A DNA stretch of 64,000 nucleotides from Crossaster papposus (lineage: Eukaryota > Echinodermata > Asteroidea > Velatida > Solasteridae), in NCBI GenBank assembly GCA_037893245.1, contig JBAIAA010000022.1:1364001-1428000 (forward strand). The letters run 5' to 3'. This document shows positions 10,384 through 22,283 of this stretch, in pieces (position 1 is the stretch's first letter; each line of letters begins with the position of its first letter). Made by a program: the position numbers and the translations under genes. Under the pieces are notes generated by a model that did no database searches, was not told the origin of the DNA, and saw nothing but the letters and a program-made list of their open reading frames with translations.

Positions 10384-10525
10384 GAACCGAGTTGTCTGCA
10401 GACGACATCGCCTTTTCTCGTGTCCCATGATGCATCGCAGATGGAGAGCCAGGCGCCATTGTGAAAAATCTCTACTCGTCCCTGGAGGGCGCTGTTGTCA
10501 GCTCCCTCAAGCCTCACGTCTCCCT
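10384..10525 (-). CDS. SRCR domain, first-half exon
   Basis: On the minus strand the acceptor TTTTTTTGTTGACAG precedes 10525. The exon encodes EGDVRLEGADNSALQGRVEI, then HNGAWLSICDASWDTRKGD and VVCRQLGS, the conserved start of an SRCR domain (VRL.gg....GRVEi...g.WG.vCd..W....A.VVCRQLG). I place the donor at GTATTT just left of 10384 because this phase (2) joins in frame to the exon at 9436-9288. The donor is not a strong consensus, so the 3' end is less certain than the 5' end. Tryptophan-rich and cysteine positions are intact. It is the most upstream exon I can recognise of the SRCR-WSC gene. Confidence 0.8.
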
Positions 10526-10559
10526 CTGTCAACAAAAAAACACCCTCAAAATCGGAAAC

Positions 10560-11470
10560 TTGTTCGTTTCATTTAAGGCCCGTATAAACACAGAACTCTG
10601 TTTGTGCCAAGAATAAAATAGAAATAATGCAATAGTTTTGTGTACAAATCTCACCCGGGTGTTCGGTTTGGCCCCAAATGCAGTAGGCTGTGTTAAACGG
10701 GATAGAATTTCGATTGCAAATACCCACAGAAGTAATCAACCAAGTTATTAAACAAACTTGCTCTGAGACGCGTTTTTAGAAATGTCTATTAGTAGGTGTT
10801 CAAATTTATTGTTTTCTCGGAATAACAGCATCCACAAAAAACGGAAAGGGGCGGAAAGAGGGCCACAAGTTCATTTTCGCAGCAGTGTTGGGCCAAAATG
10901 TATTATTTTTTGTGTCGAAAAATTTTTATTGAATATTTTGATTTGACGAGGCTTGTGAAATGAGGTATACAAATACTTGGTATTTAGAATACGTGCACCT
11001 TCTTGGTGACCCTGACTGTTTCGAGATGTTTTGAGGCAACATGTCTCATTTTCTACAAACTTGAAGATTTATGCTTTCGACTCGTCTTATTTCCATCTCT
11101 TCCGGTCCCACGGGCGATGATGCGAAATTTACGAGAATTGTAAACTGTTGCAATCGGAAATGTATGGTTCCGTTCCTGTTTTTCAAAAACGAAAATCGAC
11201 GAAAACTTGAATACAGAATAGTCTTTCCAAACAATAAAGGCTTTAGTATTTTAAAACATGTTTGTTAAATAAAATCGTTGTTCTAAATTATGTATTGAGG
11301 ACCCATCTGGTAGATGACCCCCCCCCCCCTCATTTAAAAAAAATATTCATTAACCATTGTTTATTGCAAGTAGTAACTGTTTCATGAGTAACGATTTTAG
11401 CCACATGAAACAGCCGTAGACTAGAGTCACATGTTGTGCAACATGTTCTGTAGAGGCACTGGGGCTTGAC
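10560..11470. other. No recognisable gene
   Basis: I see no coding exon or transposon end here. It contains a poly-C run (11319-11328). By position it is probably intronic or upstream of the SRCR-WSC gene. Confidence 0.5.
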
Positions 11471-11472
11471 TA

Positions 11473-11945
11473 AGGCCGTCTCCGAAACCAGTGTCTAGGG
11501 CTACGGTCTACAGCTACAGCTAAGTCTACGTAGGCGCTAAGGTAAATGGAATTCGGACGTGGCTACGGTAGAGCCTATGGCTAGTTATTGCGCCCCCAAG
11601 CGATGCTTGAATTAGTGTTTGCAAAATTACGATGTAAGAATTTACAACAATTATCGTCTGCTAAATGTTACGCAATGTTTATTTACAGCCAGTCGAAATA
11701 CCTGATGATATTGACGTATTTGTCGATCTGTTAGTTTCAATTTAATGCACTATCATTAAAAAATAAACGAAAATTTGCTCCAAAATTTTGTTTTGCCTGA
11801 GCTAGACAACTTCTTTTAAGGCTAGATTTTTGTGACGTTGTAGCCGTAGATGTAGTACTAGACGGCATTTCGGACAGCGCTACAACATGGCCGACGCAGA
11901 CAATAGCCGTAGCTGTGGCTCTAGACACCCGTTTCGGACACGGCC
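11473..11945. mobile_element. TA-flanked inverted-repeat MITE (AGGCCGT ends)
   Basis: AGGCCGTCTCCGAAACCA at the left is matched by the inverted form of CCGTTTCGGACACGGCC at the right; the arms continue with GTGTCTAG. TA flanks both ends (11471-11472 and 11946-11947). The interior is rich in CTAGAC and CTACGG motifs. It is non-autonomous. Confidence 0.72.
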
Positions 11946-12376
11946 TAGGTATCTTTGTTCTTGTGATCATTCTGATCCCAGACATATTACAGTCCACAGT
12001 GATTTCAGCTAACTCATCAGTGTCTCTATTTGTCTTTTCCTCGTTACAGGTATGTTATATTTCTTTCATTTTCTGATTGAACTTAGAATGTAACTTTTAA
12101 AATATTTACTGAGCGTACCCAAGAAGTAAAATGTAGCGAAATTAATTCTTAACTATTCCTAATTTGATGTGTGTATTGACCGCTGGTTCTGCTCAATATT
12201 AGATATTTTTTTCAATACCCTACCCAGTAAATTATATATTATTTTAAAGCTAAGAATTCAAGCAATCTGGAAATATCAATATCTCAAAATATCAAAGGGT
12301 CAACTTTATTCTGATTTCGTGGGAGATGGTCACATATTGTACCGCCTGTGTATCGGCTTAACATCGAATGAACCTA

Positions 12377-13775
12377 CACTCTAAAAACTGAAGTGTTAAA
12401 ACCTAGCACTATCCAAGTGCTACATAAATTCAGCACTTTAAGTTTTAAGATAGTGCTATAATAACACTTGGAGGCGTTCATTTCCAACACCATAATTGGT
12501 GCTATTCTAGCACTTCAAAGTGCTTTAATACACAAACATCTAAAACATCTAAAACATCTAAAACATAGGATATTTGTTTGGTTTTACCTCGATAAACGTA
12601 TTGTTTTGTCTAAACTTTTGACATGGTTGTTGCTTCGAGGGATCAAGTAAAAAATAAAGGCTAATTTGAAGAGACATCCTTTTGAATTTGTCATTTCTCT
12701 GTTCAATAAAGTAAGTCTGCACAAGGACCTAACTATCTTAAATTTGTCCAAAAATTGGTCCTTGTGTCAACTAACTTCATGAAAAATCACTGCCCCCAAC
12801 CACCCCGCCCTGCCCCCACTGCCCCGCCCATTTAAAAGTAACGCCTAGGAAGGACTTATATTAGCACTTCATTGGTGCTGTATCGATTAGGAAATTTACC
12901 TACAGCAACTGACCAATCAGAAGGGAGGAAATGTGTGTTCACAATAGTCGATGTTAAATTGTGGTATTTAGTCCAACAATTCACTTTTTTGACCATGATA
13001 TGTAATTATTCAAACGATTCCTCGATTGAATTTTGATTTTTGGGCAAATAGTGAGAAAAAAATCGCATTACATTTTATTCGTATTCAAATGTTGACATTA
13101 TTCATAAAAATTTGCTGTGACTTTTTCGTGGACAACAAAGCGAACTATAAAACTAACAACGGCAATAGCTAAGTTTGTAGTAAGTGTTCAGTAGGTAATA
13201 TCTAATAGGAATAGGTTATTATTGTATGTATGTGTAATTGCAATGTGCAATAAGTTAATGTAGTATTACGTAATCTGTACACGCAGTGAATATGTACATG
13301 TACATAATTAGAGTGTTCAACAGTAGATTTTTGTATCTTGCCAATGTGCATTGAATGTTGTACAAATGTTATTTCACAACGTTTCTTTGTAACGTTCAAA
13401 GGACGTCAAGAGAACTCCACACATTTACGTTCCCGCAACGTTTTTTTCCAAACGTTCCGGAAACATTACCGTAACGTTGTAAGAACGTTCATGGAACGTT
13501 TTTTGGTTAGCTGGGATGCTGACACTTCATCAAATGCTGTATGGATTGCACCTTGGGGTGCTGGATGTACACCAAGATGGTGCTACAAAGGACTTAAATC
13601 AACACTATATTAGTGCTGTATTGGTAGCACTTTCACAGCACTTAGATAGTGCTGCAATGCTGACACTTCATCAAGTGCTGAAATGGCACTTGAGGTGCAG
13701 TCCCTCAGGAAGCACCTGGATAGTGCTAAATCTAACACTTAGGGATTTATTTATAACACTTCAGTTTTTAGAGTG
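12377..13775. mobile_element. 1.4-kb TA-flanked element built of AGCACT/AGTGCT motifs
   Basis: The ends CACTCTAAAAACTGAAGTG and CACTTCAGTTTTTAGAGTG are perfect inverted repeats flanked by TA. Inside each end lie dense, irregularly spaced copies of AGCACT and AGTGCT, giving many small hairpins. There is no transposase. Part of the interior (13374-13512) carries a different repeat. Confidence 0.82.
13374..13512. repeat. AACGTT-rich repeat, probably nested
   Basis: Many copies of AACGTT and close variants (CAACGTTT, GTAACGTTC, CCAAACGTTCC, GGAACGTT) occur within 140 bp, ending at TTTTGGTTAGCTGGG. This looks like one arm of a separate inverted-repeat family that landed inside the 12377-13775 element. 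Confidence 0.5.
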
Positions 13776-13821
13776 TACTGGCTGCGCCTATAGTCTCTGT
13801 GATATTTCCCCAACATTAATC

Positions 13822-14132
13822 TGTGGCTAAAGCTACAGGTTGTGGGTTCGAGTCCTGCCTGGGACTATGGTGCGTGTGCCCCTGGGCGAGGCACTTTGTC
13901 ACTCATTGCTTCTCTCCACCCAGGGGTAAATGGGTACCTGTGAGGGCAGAAATGGTTATTGTGGTTGAATTTGGCTGCTTTGCGCCGGAATGGCAGCATC
14001 GAGCTTTATACTCCCCAGGGGGCCGAGATGGTATTTGGAATGTTTTATGGGCCCAATGACCGGGGTAATAATGTTAAGCGCTTTGAGACTTTGGTGATCA
14101 AGCGCTATATAAGCACCGCACATTATTAACAT
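13822..14132 (+). mobile_element. tRNA-derived SINE
   Basis: B box GGTTCGAGTCC at 13845-13855. It is followed by the body shared with 46735-46975 (CTTCTCTCCACCCAGGG, GTAAATGGGTACCTGTGAG, GCCGAGATGGTATTTGGAA) and ends AAGCGCTATATAAGCACC. It abuts the TA-flanked element on its left. Nothing recognisable lies between its end and 14647. Confidence 0.8.
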
Positions 14133-14647
14133 TACTAATGAATAAAATAGGCGAAACGGTGGCATAAAAGTCCCAACATTTCTATTATCGGTTGTTTTCC
14201 CACAGTTAGGCTCCGAAAATATACACTAAAAATAGTTTTCCAATAAAACTCATCATAATATTCTGCATTCATATATTTTGTGTTCATGTTATGCTCAATT
14301 GTCATGAGAATGAACGTAAATCATATTGAAAAATGGACCGTGACAGGCAAAAATCAACAATTGTGAATCGACATTATGTGCACTCTATTGGAAGGCTTTA
14401 ATGAGGTCGCTGGCTTCACTTCTATAGGTCTAACTTACTATTAAAAAAAAACCAGAAAGTTAAAAAAACAAAAAACAAAATATAATCAACAAAAATCTCT
14501 GCTTGCAAAAAGACTACTACTACGTTTGAATACGGAGCAACAAAACAAAAATAAGAATAATAAAAGACTGAATCTGTCGTCATGTTTACGGAACAAAAGC
14601 TGATGAGCGTGACCTGTGTGATACCAGGAAAAACAATTAACTTGGCA

Positions 14648-14901
14648 GCACGGATATAGACGATATGCCCTCTGACGTCACGTGTTTACATCTGTATTCA
14701 AATGTGCCCGGCAGTATGCGCACACATCCTGTTTTGAATACAATATGCTTAAAGAGTGACGTTGCAGGTCAGATCGCCTTTGAATTATGTGACCTCCGAT
14801 GTCATCTCTTAAACAAATTTATGTAAAACATGATGCGTGCGCATACTGCCAGACACATTTGAATACAGATGTAAACAGAGGGCACATTGTCTATACGTGC
14901 G
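14648..14901. mobile_element. Fold-back MITE, 254 bp
   Basis: The two halves are inverted copies of each other over about 65-80 bp: GCCCTCTG, TGTTTACATCTGTATTC and GGCAGTATGCGCAC on the left reappear inverted on the right. A short central region with GCAGGTCAGATCGCC separates the arms. The transcript would fold into a long hairpin. Confidence 0.75.
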
Positions 14902-15602
14902 GTATAGACACTCAGCTACGGATTTGAGGTGTTCGTCACCTCTGTTTTGGTCATTGTGTAAAGCGACATAAAGTTGTGCGCATGTACCATCTTCAAAACC
15001 AGGTCAAATAAAATGCATAATTCATGAGTGGTGACCCGCGACAGAGGGACGATCGAAAACCGAAAATTACCGATGAATACTGACATTTTTTTTTCTCCAA
15101 ATTTCATGAGTTCATTCATAAGAATATTCGTGATGTAATAAACTCCCAAAACCAAACGAAATTAGTACGACGAGCGCAAAATGCAAACTCAAATACAGAC
15201 ACTCCGTGTTGTTAGTCATTGAGGAAAAGATGGTTTTCGGGACAAATTTGACAGTGAAGTTGGAATTTTCCACAAAAAATGGTTTGTATACAAAAGCAGG
15301 TTGGGATCTCTTTGAATCATGTGTTTTCGTAGGAGCAAAACCAAGCAACTAATACATGTACAAAAAACTGGGTTTACATATTTTTTTCAATCTTAAACTG
15401 AGTTTACCGCAACGCAACATTGCGGTCTAGTATATGGCACCCATTGTGGATGTGGAAATTACATTTTGTGGTTTTGTCTTCAAACGGTTAACAATTGATG
15501 TTTTAATACATTTTGTTTCACACGTTCTTGTTGATAAAAGCAAATGTCCAATATATATACCGTTTAAAACAAAAATAACGCTGCTAAAACAAACATCTTT
15601 AA
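14902..15602. other. No recognisable gene or repeat
   Basis: AT-rich sequence with no coding exon that I can support. The short reading frames have no domain. Confidence 0.5.
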
Positions 15603-15943
15603 AGGGATCGTATACGTTTAGTATAAGTACAGCAGCTTTGGATAGTATAGTGCATTTTTAGAAACTGTTCACTTCGAAGTACTGCGGTTATGAAAACAGA
15701 TATCACTTTTAATCCCCAAAAATTGGAATCTGAGAAGCGTTACTGCAATGACGTTTCTCAGATTGTGTATTCCAATACAGACTATTCTTCCTGCGACATA
15801 ACCGCTCCAGATTTTCGGCAATATCTCAAAATCGCTACCACCTTTTGAAATGAAATTTGTACAGGTTAGTTTTAGGGTATATATTTATAACTATATGATT
15901 GAAACAAACAGTGGGTTCCAATTACCAACCGTATACGACCCAT
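15603..15943 (+). mobile_element. TTAA-flanked MITE, complete copy spanning the duplication start
   Basis: The left end AGGGATCGTATACGTTT follows TTAA; the right end (CGTATACGACCCAT) is followed by TTAA at 15944-15947. The second copy of the long duplication is recognisable from at least 15737, inside this element; only its right part is visible in copy 1. Confidence 0.85.
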
Positions 15944-16870
15944 TTAAAGTTATAAAAAACATTCAAATTTATAACTTGTCACCATCAAAATGGGTGTATT
16001 CCGAACATTCAATTTTGGAAGCATGTATTCTTTATATAAATATACCTCCAAAAATCGCAAACTGCTTTCATATCACTGGGTCCTAAAAATACTTGAGCCA
16101 ATGTTTGTTTACTAGGCTCTGTAAAAATGCTAAGTAAAACCTAAACGACCGAGGCACACAACCGTAGCGCAGCCAACTGTGGTACGCGTTCGATGCAATT
16201 GTACACTCTAAACAACTCGGTCAGAATTGAATCCGAAACGCATCCGATTCTGCACGATTCTATTTCCGGGTTGAAAATGACACTTTTGGGGGGTCGAAAA
16301 GAACTAGACAAAAAAGTCAAACTACCCGGTAAAATTGCAATTTTCGACCCAAACAATTGTCATTTTCAACCCGGGAAAAGAACTGTGCAGATACGGATGC
16401 GTTTTGGGGTCAATCTGACCCACGAGGTTTTAGAGGGGGGTGTACCTGCGTTTGTTGATGGTGTAAATGAAGGAACACATGCCTGGCGGCAGGAAGGTGA
16501 ATTAGGGTTAGGGCTAGAATCGAGGACGTCCTCGATTGAGATTCGTGTAAAAAAACAATGAGAGCCGTCGGAAAAAGTTAGAGTACAAACAAAGGAAATT
16601 ATCGAGAGGAACAAAAGAAACTCCTCGATTTACACCATAAACAAACGTGCATGTATACGTACATGTACATGTAGTTCTCCACGTCTTTGCGCGATCAATC
16701 CGCGATCAATCCACGATCATTGTTGCACGTACACGCTTACAACTAAATCGTTGAATCAACCTTATACGTGTGCGGTCAGTGACTATTCTTTACAAGTAGG
16801 AATTCCATACATACAACTGATGAATTCAACACTCAATGTGTTGAACTTATCCGTTTAATTGTTGAAATCC

Positions 16871-17175
16871 CAGTGGTTCCAGTGATTACGGTGTTTGGCT
16901 TCTGTGCGATGGTACGTGCAGAGTTCGAACCCTGGCAGGGAACATGGTGCTTGTGTTCTTGGGCAAGACATTTTGCTACAATTGCCTCTCTCCACCCAGG
17001 AGTAATAGGCACCTGTGGAGGTAGAGAGAGACTGCATGCGCTAATGTTGAGCTGCTGCAGTAATGGTTTCATTCCTGGTGAACATGGATAATAATTATTG
17101 TAAAGCGCGTTGATACACCATCCTGCATGGATACACCAACATTGTGGGAGTCTAAAGCGCTATATAAGAACCAGT
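16871..17175 (+). mobile_element. tRNA-derived SINE (duplicate of 1328-1632)
   Basis: Second copy carried by the long duplication, with the same B box and CTCTCCACCCAGGAGTAA body. Confidence 0.75.
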
Positions 17176-17666
17176 AAGAGAACATGACCGCACAATGATA
17201 ATGTTAATTCAACACTTTAGTTTTAAGCGTGAACATGGTAGGTTTATTCGCTGTGGACACTGTACCCTGTAAGACTTACGTGTTGGAATACTTCCCAAGT
17301 ACGTGACCTCATCTCGCGCCCAAATTACACATTATTTCCTTCCAGTTGGCACAACAACATCTTAGTAACCCTTGTCTTAACATCTGACTGTTCACACCCG
17401 CAAGTCACACATAATCTTTCAGTTGGCGCAACAAGTCCTTAGTAACCCTTGTCTTAACACCTTAATTTCTAGGATAACCCGATGTGTTGTCAACACTATT
17501 ATTTACAAACAACCGTGGCTTTACAAACGCTGCTGCAAGTGGGAAAAAAACTACCGGAAACGCTAGCGGCTGCTGCTTGCTTGTGTAAAGAATATACAAT
17601 GCGTACGGAGTACGGAGTGGGATTCCCAGGTAGAGTGTATACAAATCTGAGTGTAAAGCAAATCTG

Positions 17667-18349
17667 AAAATGTTCATGCTGCGTAAATTAAAAGGTGTAG
17701 GGCTCAATGATCGTGAACTTCTAATATTTTACAAAAGTTATATCAGGCCAGTACTTGAGTACCCAGTTCCATTATGGCATGCGGGTCTTACTCCGAGACA
17801 AAGTAATCAAATTGAGATGATCCAGAGGCGTGTCTGTAGATACATCCTACCAAGAATTCCTAACAAAACTGAAACTGGAACCTCTTCATGTAAGGCGAGA
17901 GCAAATTGTTTTCAACAAAAGCTTGCTCCTCTCAGCAGTTCTCTGAGTGGTTTCCACATTCTGAGTACAGATCATCAATGTCGCTCAGAAATCAACCTAA
18001 ATTCAAACCTTACAGGTGTAACACTACCAGATTCTGGACAAGCCCACTGCCTTACATGACTGGGTTGCTGAATGGAAAATAGTGCAATATTGTTCTCTCT
18101 CGCAGTCCACCATAATTATGTTCTTCTGTTCTGTTTTAAGTTTATCTTCCAAATGTAATCAATCAAATGAGAATTATCTACTTTTATTATCTGTTTGTCT
18201 TTTCTTGTGCATGTCGGTGTATTTTTGTCTCAGATTGTCTGAGTTTTAAGATTGTAACTTTTAATATTGTAACTTTCATGTAATTCAGCCTTTGGCTGCA
18301 ATGTGATTTTAGAAATAAACCGATTACCAAAACAAAAATACAAAAATAA
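17667..18349 (+). mobile_element. LINE 3' fragment (duplicate of 2124-2806)
   Basis: Identical dead reverse-transcriptase C-terminus and 3' UTR, carried by the long duplication rather than by independent retrotransposition. Confidence 0.8.
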
Positions 18350-18425
18350 AGTAAGACCGGTTTAGAGTAAGTGCTATAGGCCAAATATTTTTAAACTATA
18401 CCATTTCAAAAAAGGGGAAAATACA

Positions 18426-18867
18426 AACACTTTCTACAATACGTATATTCCTGATGATCTAGCGGGCAACATTGTAACCTCTAGGAATAACCTACGAACA
18501 AGTACCAACTTTGTTAAGAATTTAAAAGCTCGATTCCTTGATTTGTACTTGTAATTTTGGTATTATTTGTGAACTAATAATTCTGCCTTGTCTCACACTA
18601 GTCTGTCTTTTCGTTGTATTTTGTTGTCCTGTGTGTGGCTTTCCTGTTTGTATATTTGTCGGTCCATAGGTTAGGGCACAAATGCGTTATACGCTTAACC
18701 TTATACCTAAATGTTGTCACTTAATTTTAATATCGCTTCTTTATTTAACTTAGTGTGTATACATAGTTTCGATCAACTTCTTGAATTATTTGGTAATTTA
18801 TATAAGATTGTACGTATATATTGTAATGGCGACATTGAAATAAATGTTACAACAACAACAACAGTTG
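18426..18867 (+). mobile_element. LINE tail with (AAC)n (duplicate of 2883-3324)
   Basis: Second copy of the short LINE end, carried by the long duplication. Confidence 0.55.
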
Positions 18868-19216
18868 GTGAAAATACACGCTACTGCGCAACTTAATTCG
18901 CGCATACGCATTGAATCAACACCTTCCAATCGAAAAACAAGTTAGCACATCGAGCGAGACCGTCACACCAGGCACAATGTCGTTTGACAATGTTATTCCG
19001 GTGTTACCGCAAGTGTAATGAACATTTAATATAACTTAAAAATGGCAAGTATATTGCAGCAGTGGGCATTGATGAACGACAGAATGGTGGTGATGACGTC
19101 ATCATCGTCGTCACCCCAAAGGGCGCCATCTATCGGATGTGATTTGTTTGTAATTTAAAAAGGAACGTACAACACTTGCAAACATAACAAATAATAAATG
19201 ACCAAATGTGACCTGT

Positions 19217-19342
19217 GGCCGATTTCACCAATGTTAAGACCAATCCTAGGAAGAGTAACTCCTCCTAACTTACAATAGATCCAATGCAAGTTAGGATGAG
19301 TTAGTCTTCCTAAGATGGATCTTAGTTTTTCGTGAAATCGTC
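19217..19342. mobile_element. Small inverted-repeat MITE
   Basis: TGGCCGATTTCACCAATG at the left is matched inverted by TTTTCGTGAAATCG at the right. Inner arms pair CTAACTTAC-type and TTAGTCTTCC-type segments. It is about 126 bp. The rest of 19031-20035 shows no gene; a short palindrome GATGACGTCATC lies at about 19091. Confidence 0.6.
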
Positions 19343-20035
19343 CCTTGCTCCCACAAAACCAGACATAAGTGTTTTTGTTTTAAAGTGAGATATTGTCATT
19401 TCCATTTAGTACACAACTTCAGCTTTCATTTGGTACCAAAACCACTTTTATACCATACATACATGTACTTCCAATTTCTGATAATCTATTGAAAATTTGA
19501 CGTATTTGGGAGATAAATTACCACTTTTAGGACACAGTTTGCCTCAATAAATGCATGATTTTTGTACTTTCTCATCAAAAAAGTTGATTTTGTTTAACTG
19601 AGGGTTAAAGTATACATATAAAGAATACAAAAATAACGAAAAACAAAAATCGATGTCTGCCAGATTTGTTTACCCTATTTCAACTTTGACGAGCTGTATC
19701 TCGAAATAGCCTGTGCGACTTATGTCGGGTTTCGTAGGAGCGGGTCACAAATTATCACAAAATATTTGACTGGCCTGTAAGGGAATGACAGTCTATGGCA
19801 TCCTGTGAAATAATGGCTTCTGTGTGCAGACATGTATTTTACAAGTAAAGTTGTATTTTTGTATTAATTTCCAACGGTAGGTTGCCGACCTGAGTTGGAG
19901 AAACTGACTTTTTCTTCAAATACTGCTTCTACTTTGTCACACACTCCACGTTTTCTTGTTAAAATGATTACACATCTGTGAAGGGATACAACTGAATATC
20001 TGACCTTACAATCTCCCAATGTCTACACATCGCTC

Positions 20036-20310
20036 TTTTTATTTATTTATTTATTTATTTACAACTATCTTTAATGAGGGTAACCCATCCAGCAGGAGCT
20101 GATCATTTGGGGCCCTCAGTAGAGAGAAGACAATGAGAAGAAGGTACAGTTTTAGAGGTGGGAGGAAAACCCCAGAAGAATATCCTGGAGAAAACCCACG
20201 GAGTCAGGCAGGGACTGAAAACCCAATCCACATATTGGCCCAGGCGGGGTTCGAACCCGGTTCATAGTGGTGGAAGGCGAGGAAAGAACCGCTACGCCAA
20301 CCTGACTCCC
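20036..20310 (-). mobile_element. tRNA-derived SINE with (AAAT)n tail, minus strand
   Basis: Read on the minus strand: a tRNA-like head (GTTGGCGTAGCGGTT), B box GGGTTCGAACCCCG, a body with GACTCCGTGGGTTTTCTCC and GGGGTTTTCCTCCCACC, and a 3' AAATAAATAAAT tail at 20037-20060. This SINE family is distinct from the one at 1328 and 13822. Confidence 0.8.
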
Positions 20311-20809
20311 ATTTGAAGTTAGGCCAGGGTAACTGACTACAAGAACACGATTGGTTTTCTTGAGTTTCCCAGCCCCTACTAACCCAAAGCGTCAAATAAG
20401 TCAGTGTAACAATTTGCTAACATAATTTTACTAACCCCCAAATCAATCAATATCTGAAAAGTATAGTAAACACAAAAGGCACATTCCCTTTAAAAAAAAA
20501 ATTGTTGACTAAATTGTCCCAATATTATATTCTTCAAACAACCGTATTGAATTTCGTATGAATGACGTCATTATATCAGAAGTTACTGTAGGGAGAATTT
20601 GTAAATACTTTTTGTTTACAATATTTGTTTTTTCATTTAAAGCTTGTCTCATTGATTAGGCCTAGCATCACACAGTGCAATGCCGCCTTTCGCTTTCATG
20701 TGGTGTGACGTCACAAATACGTAAGTTAGATGTTATTGACACATACACTTACAATCTTCACATTTCCATGGGTTATATTTTAACTTAAAACCCTCCTTTG
20801 GTTTTACGT
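20311..20809. other. No recognisable gene
   Basis: Unique-looking AT-rich sequence with no supported exon or repeat. Confidence 0.45.
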
Positions 20810-21190
20810 TTCAAAACCTTTCAAAATCTGCTTACTGGGCAAAACGGCTATAAATAAGTATGAACCTTTCAAAACGCATCAGAATTTGTTGCTACTGCAC
20901 TACTACAACTTTCAAAACCTTTTGAAAGGTATTTTTTCTCACACCAGTTTGTTCAGAGAGTTGTTTTATCTTTCGAAATCGTTCCTAGGTTATTTTTGTC
21001 AGACAGTTTTCTCACCTTTTAAAACCCTTCTTTAGTCCAGGCAACTTAAAAGATATTTTTTTTTCCTCACACCAGTTTGTTCAGAGAGTTGTTTTACCTT
21101 TCAAAATCGTTTACGTGTTCCTATATGTTCCTATGTCAGACAGTGTTCTCACCTTTTTAAACCCTTCAGTCTAGGAAATCTAAAAGGTTT
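20810..21190. repeat. CTTTCAAAACC repeat region with a 125-bp tandem duplication
   Basis: TTTCAAAACCTTTC near the left reappears inverted as GGTTTTGAAAGG near 21185. Between them a unit containing CTCACACCAGTTTGTTCAG and AGTTGTTTTA occurs twice (about 20938 and 21063). It looks like a decayed inverted-repeat element with an internal duplication. Confidence 0.55.
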
Positions 21191-21421
21191 TGAAAGGTCT
21201 GACAGCTCTATGGCAACTGCACTATATATAGGAGGGATTTATATGGGGTACGAGGAACATTTATCCCCGCTAAATGAAGTCGGTATTCATGCAGTTTCCA
21301 ATTCCTAAATGCTGACGTTAGCAATTCTGAATTTACTTGTACATGTACGTATACAAGATATAGACCTACCCATCTTTATACACGTAATACCACAACATAT
21401 CATCTTTAAAAACAGAATTAA

Positions 21422-21791
21422 ATGGATCGTATACGTTTAGTAATTACTCCCAAAAATGGCAATAAAAACTTACTTGGTAAAAAGTACAGCAGCTTTAAAT
21501 AGTATAATGCATTTTTTGAAACTTTTCACTTCAAAGTACTGCGATTATGGAAAAAGATATCACTTTTTATCCCAACAAATTTGAATCTGAGAAGCGTTAC
21601 TGCAGTGACGTTTCTCATATTGTGTATTCCAATGCAGATTATTCTTCCTGCGTGGACATAACCGCTCCAGATTTTCGGCAACATCTCAAAATCGCTAGCA
21701 CCTTTTGAAATGAAATTTTTACAAGTTAGTAACTATAACTATAGGATTGAAACAAACAGTGGGTTCCAATTACCAAACGTATACGATCCCT
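21422..21791 (+). mobile_element. TTAA-flanked MITE, third copy (AGGGATCG family)
   Basis: Flanked by TTAA at 21418-21421 and 21792-21795, with ends ATGGATCGTATACGTTTAG and CCAAACGTATACGATCCCT. It contains the same internal AAGCGTTACTGCAGTGACG palindrome as the copy at 5944. Confidence 0.87.
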
Positions 21792-21994
21792 TTAACAGCT
21801 GTCCACTAATACGTTGATTTCCGTGATTTGTTGGGTCCGACATCAACGTGTCTCATACATAGCTGCCTTCACTCTGCGTTTGTGACACGACACACGCGAA
21901 TCTTTAGTTTGTATTCATTGTTGAATTCTCTCAGGGTTTTGTTCTTGCAATGGGGCAATCCTGCTTGCCCTGCCAACCCTGCTTGCCTTTTGCC

Positions 21995-22271
21995 GAGAGA
22001 ATTTGTTTCAAAAAAAATTATTCTAGTGTACAAATGCATACATGAGTTATGCCCAGAGTACATGGCAAACCTTTTCTTTCATTTAACAAATAGCGGTGCA
22101 AGGCGAAATGACAATCTTACTCTGAGGGTTCCCATGGCCAAGAAAGAAAGCCTGCGCTCAAGTTTTGCTATTTCTGGAGCCAAAATATGGAATGATCTGC
22201 CTAACCATGCGAAAAAAATTGAATCCATGTCTGTTTTTAAAACTGAGCTATTTGAATTCTTAACCGCTTAA
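21995..22271 (+). mobile_element. LINE reverse-transcriptase C-terminus (open fragment)
   Basis: An uninterrupted frame encodes KKIILVYKCIHELCPEYM, then RVPMAKKESLRSSFAISG and AKIWNDLP, and ends FKTELFEFLTA before a stop. This is the conserved C-terminus of CR1-type LINE ORF2. The 3' UTR appears to continue to about 23460 but is interrupted by two other insertions (22284-22691 and 22901-23341). Confidence 0.78.
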
Positions 22272-22283
22272 TTTTTAATTTAA

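Larger units (their letters stand above)
15737..19030 (+). repeat. Long direct duplication, copy 2
   Basis: Matches 1-3487 at an offset of 15736 before the 193-bp indel and 15543 after it. After 19030 the sequence is unlike that following 3487. So the arrangement is block, 12-kb spacer, block, and not a simple tandem repeat of block plus spacer. Confidence 0.93.

Noticed and set aside
1-19030. The 3.4-kb direct repeats as LTRs of a giant element
   Set aside because: They contain independent SINE and LINE pieces, show no TG...CA ends, primer site or pol genes between them, and enclose host exons.
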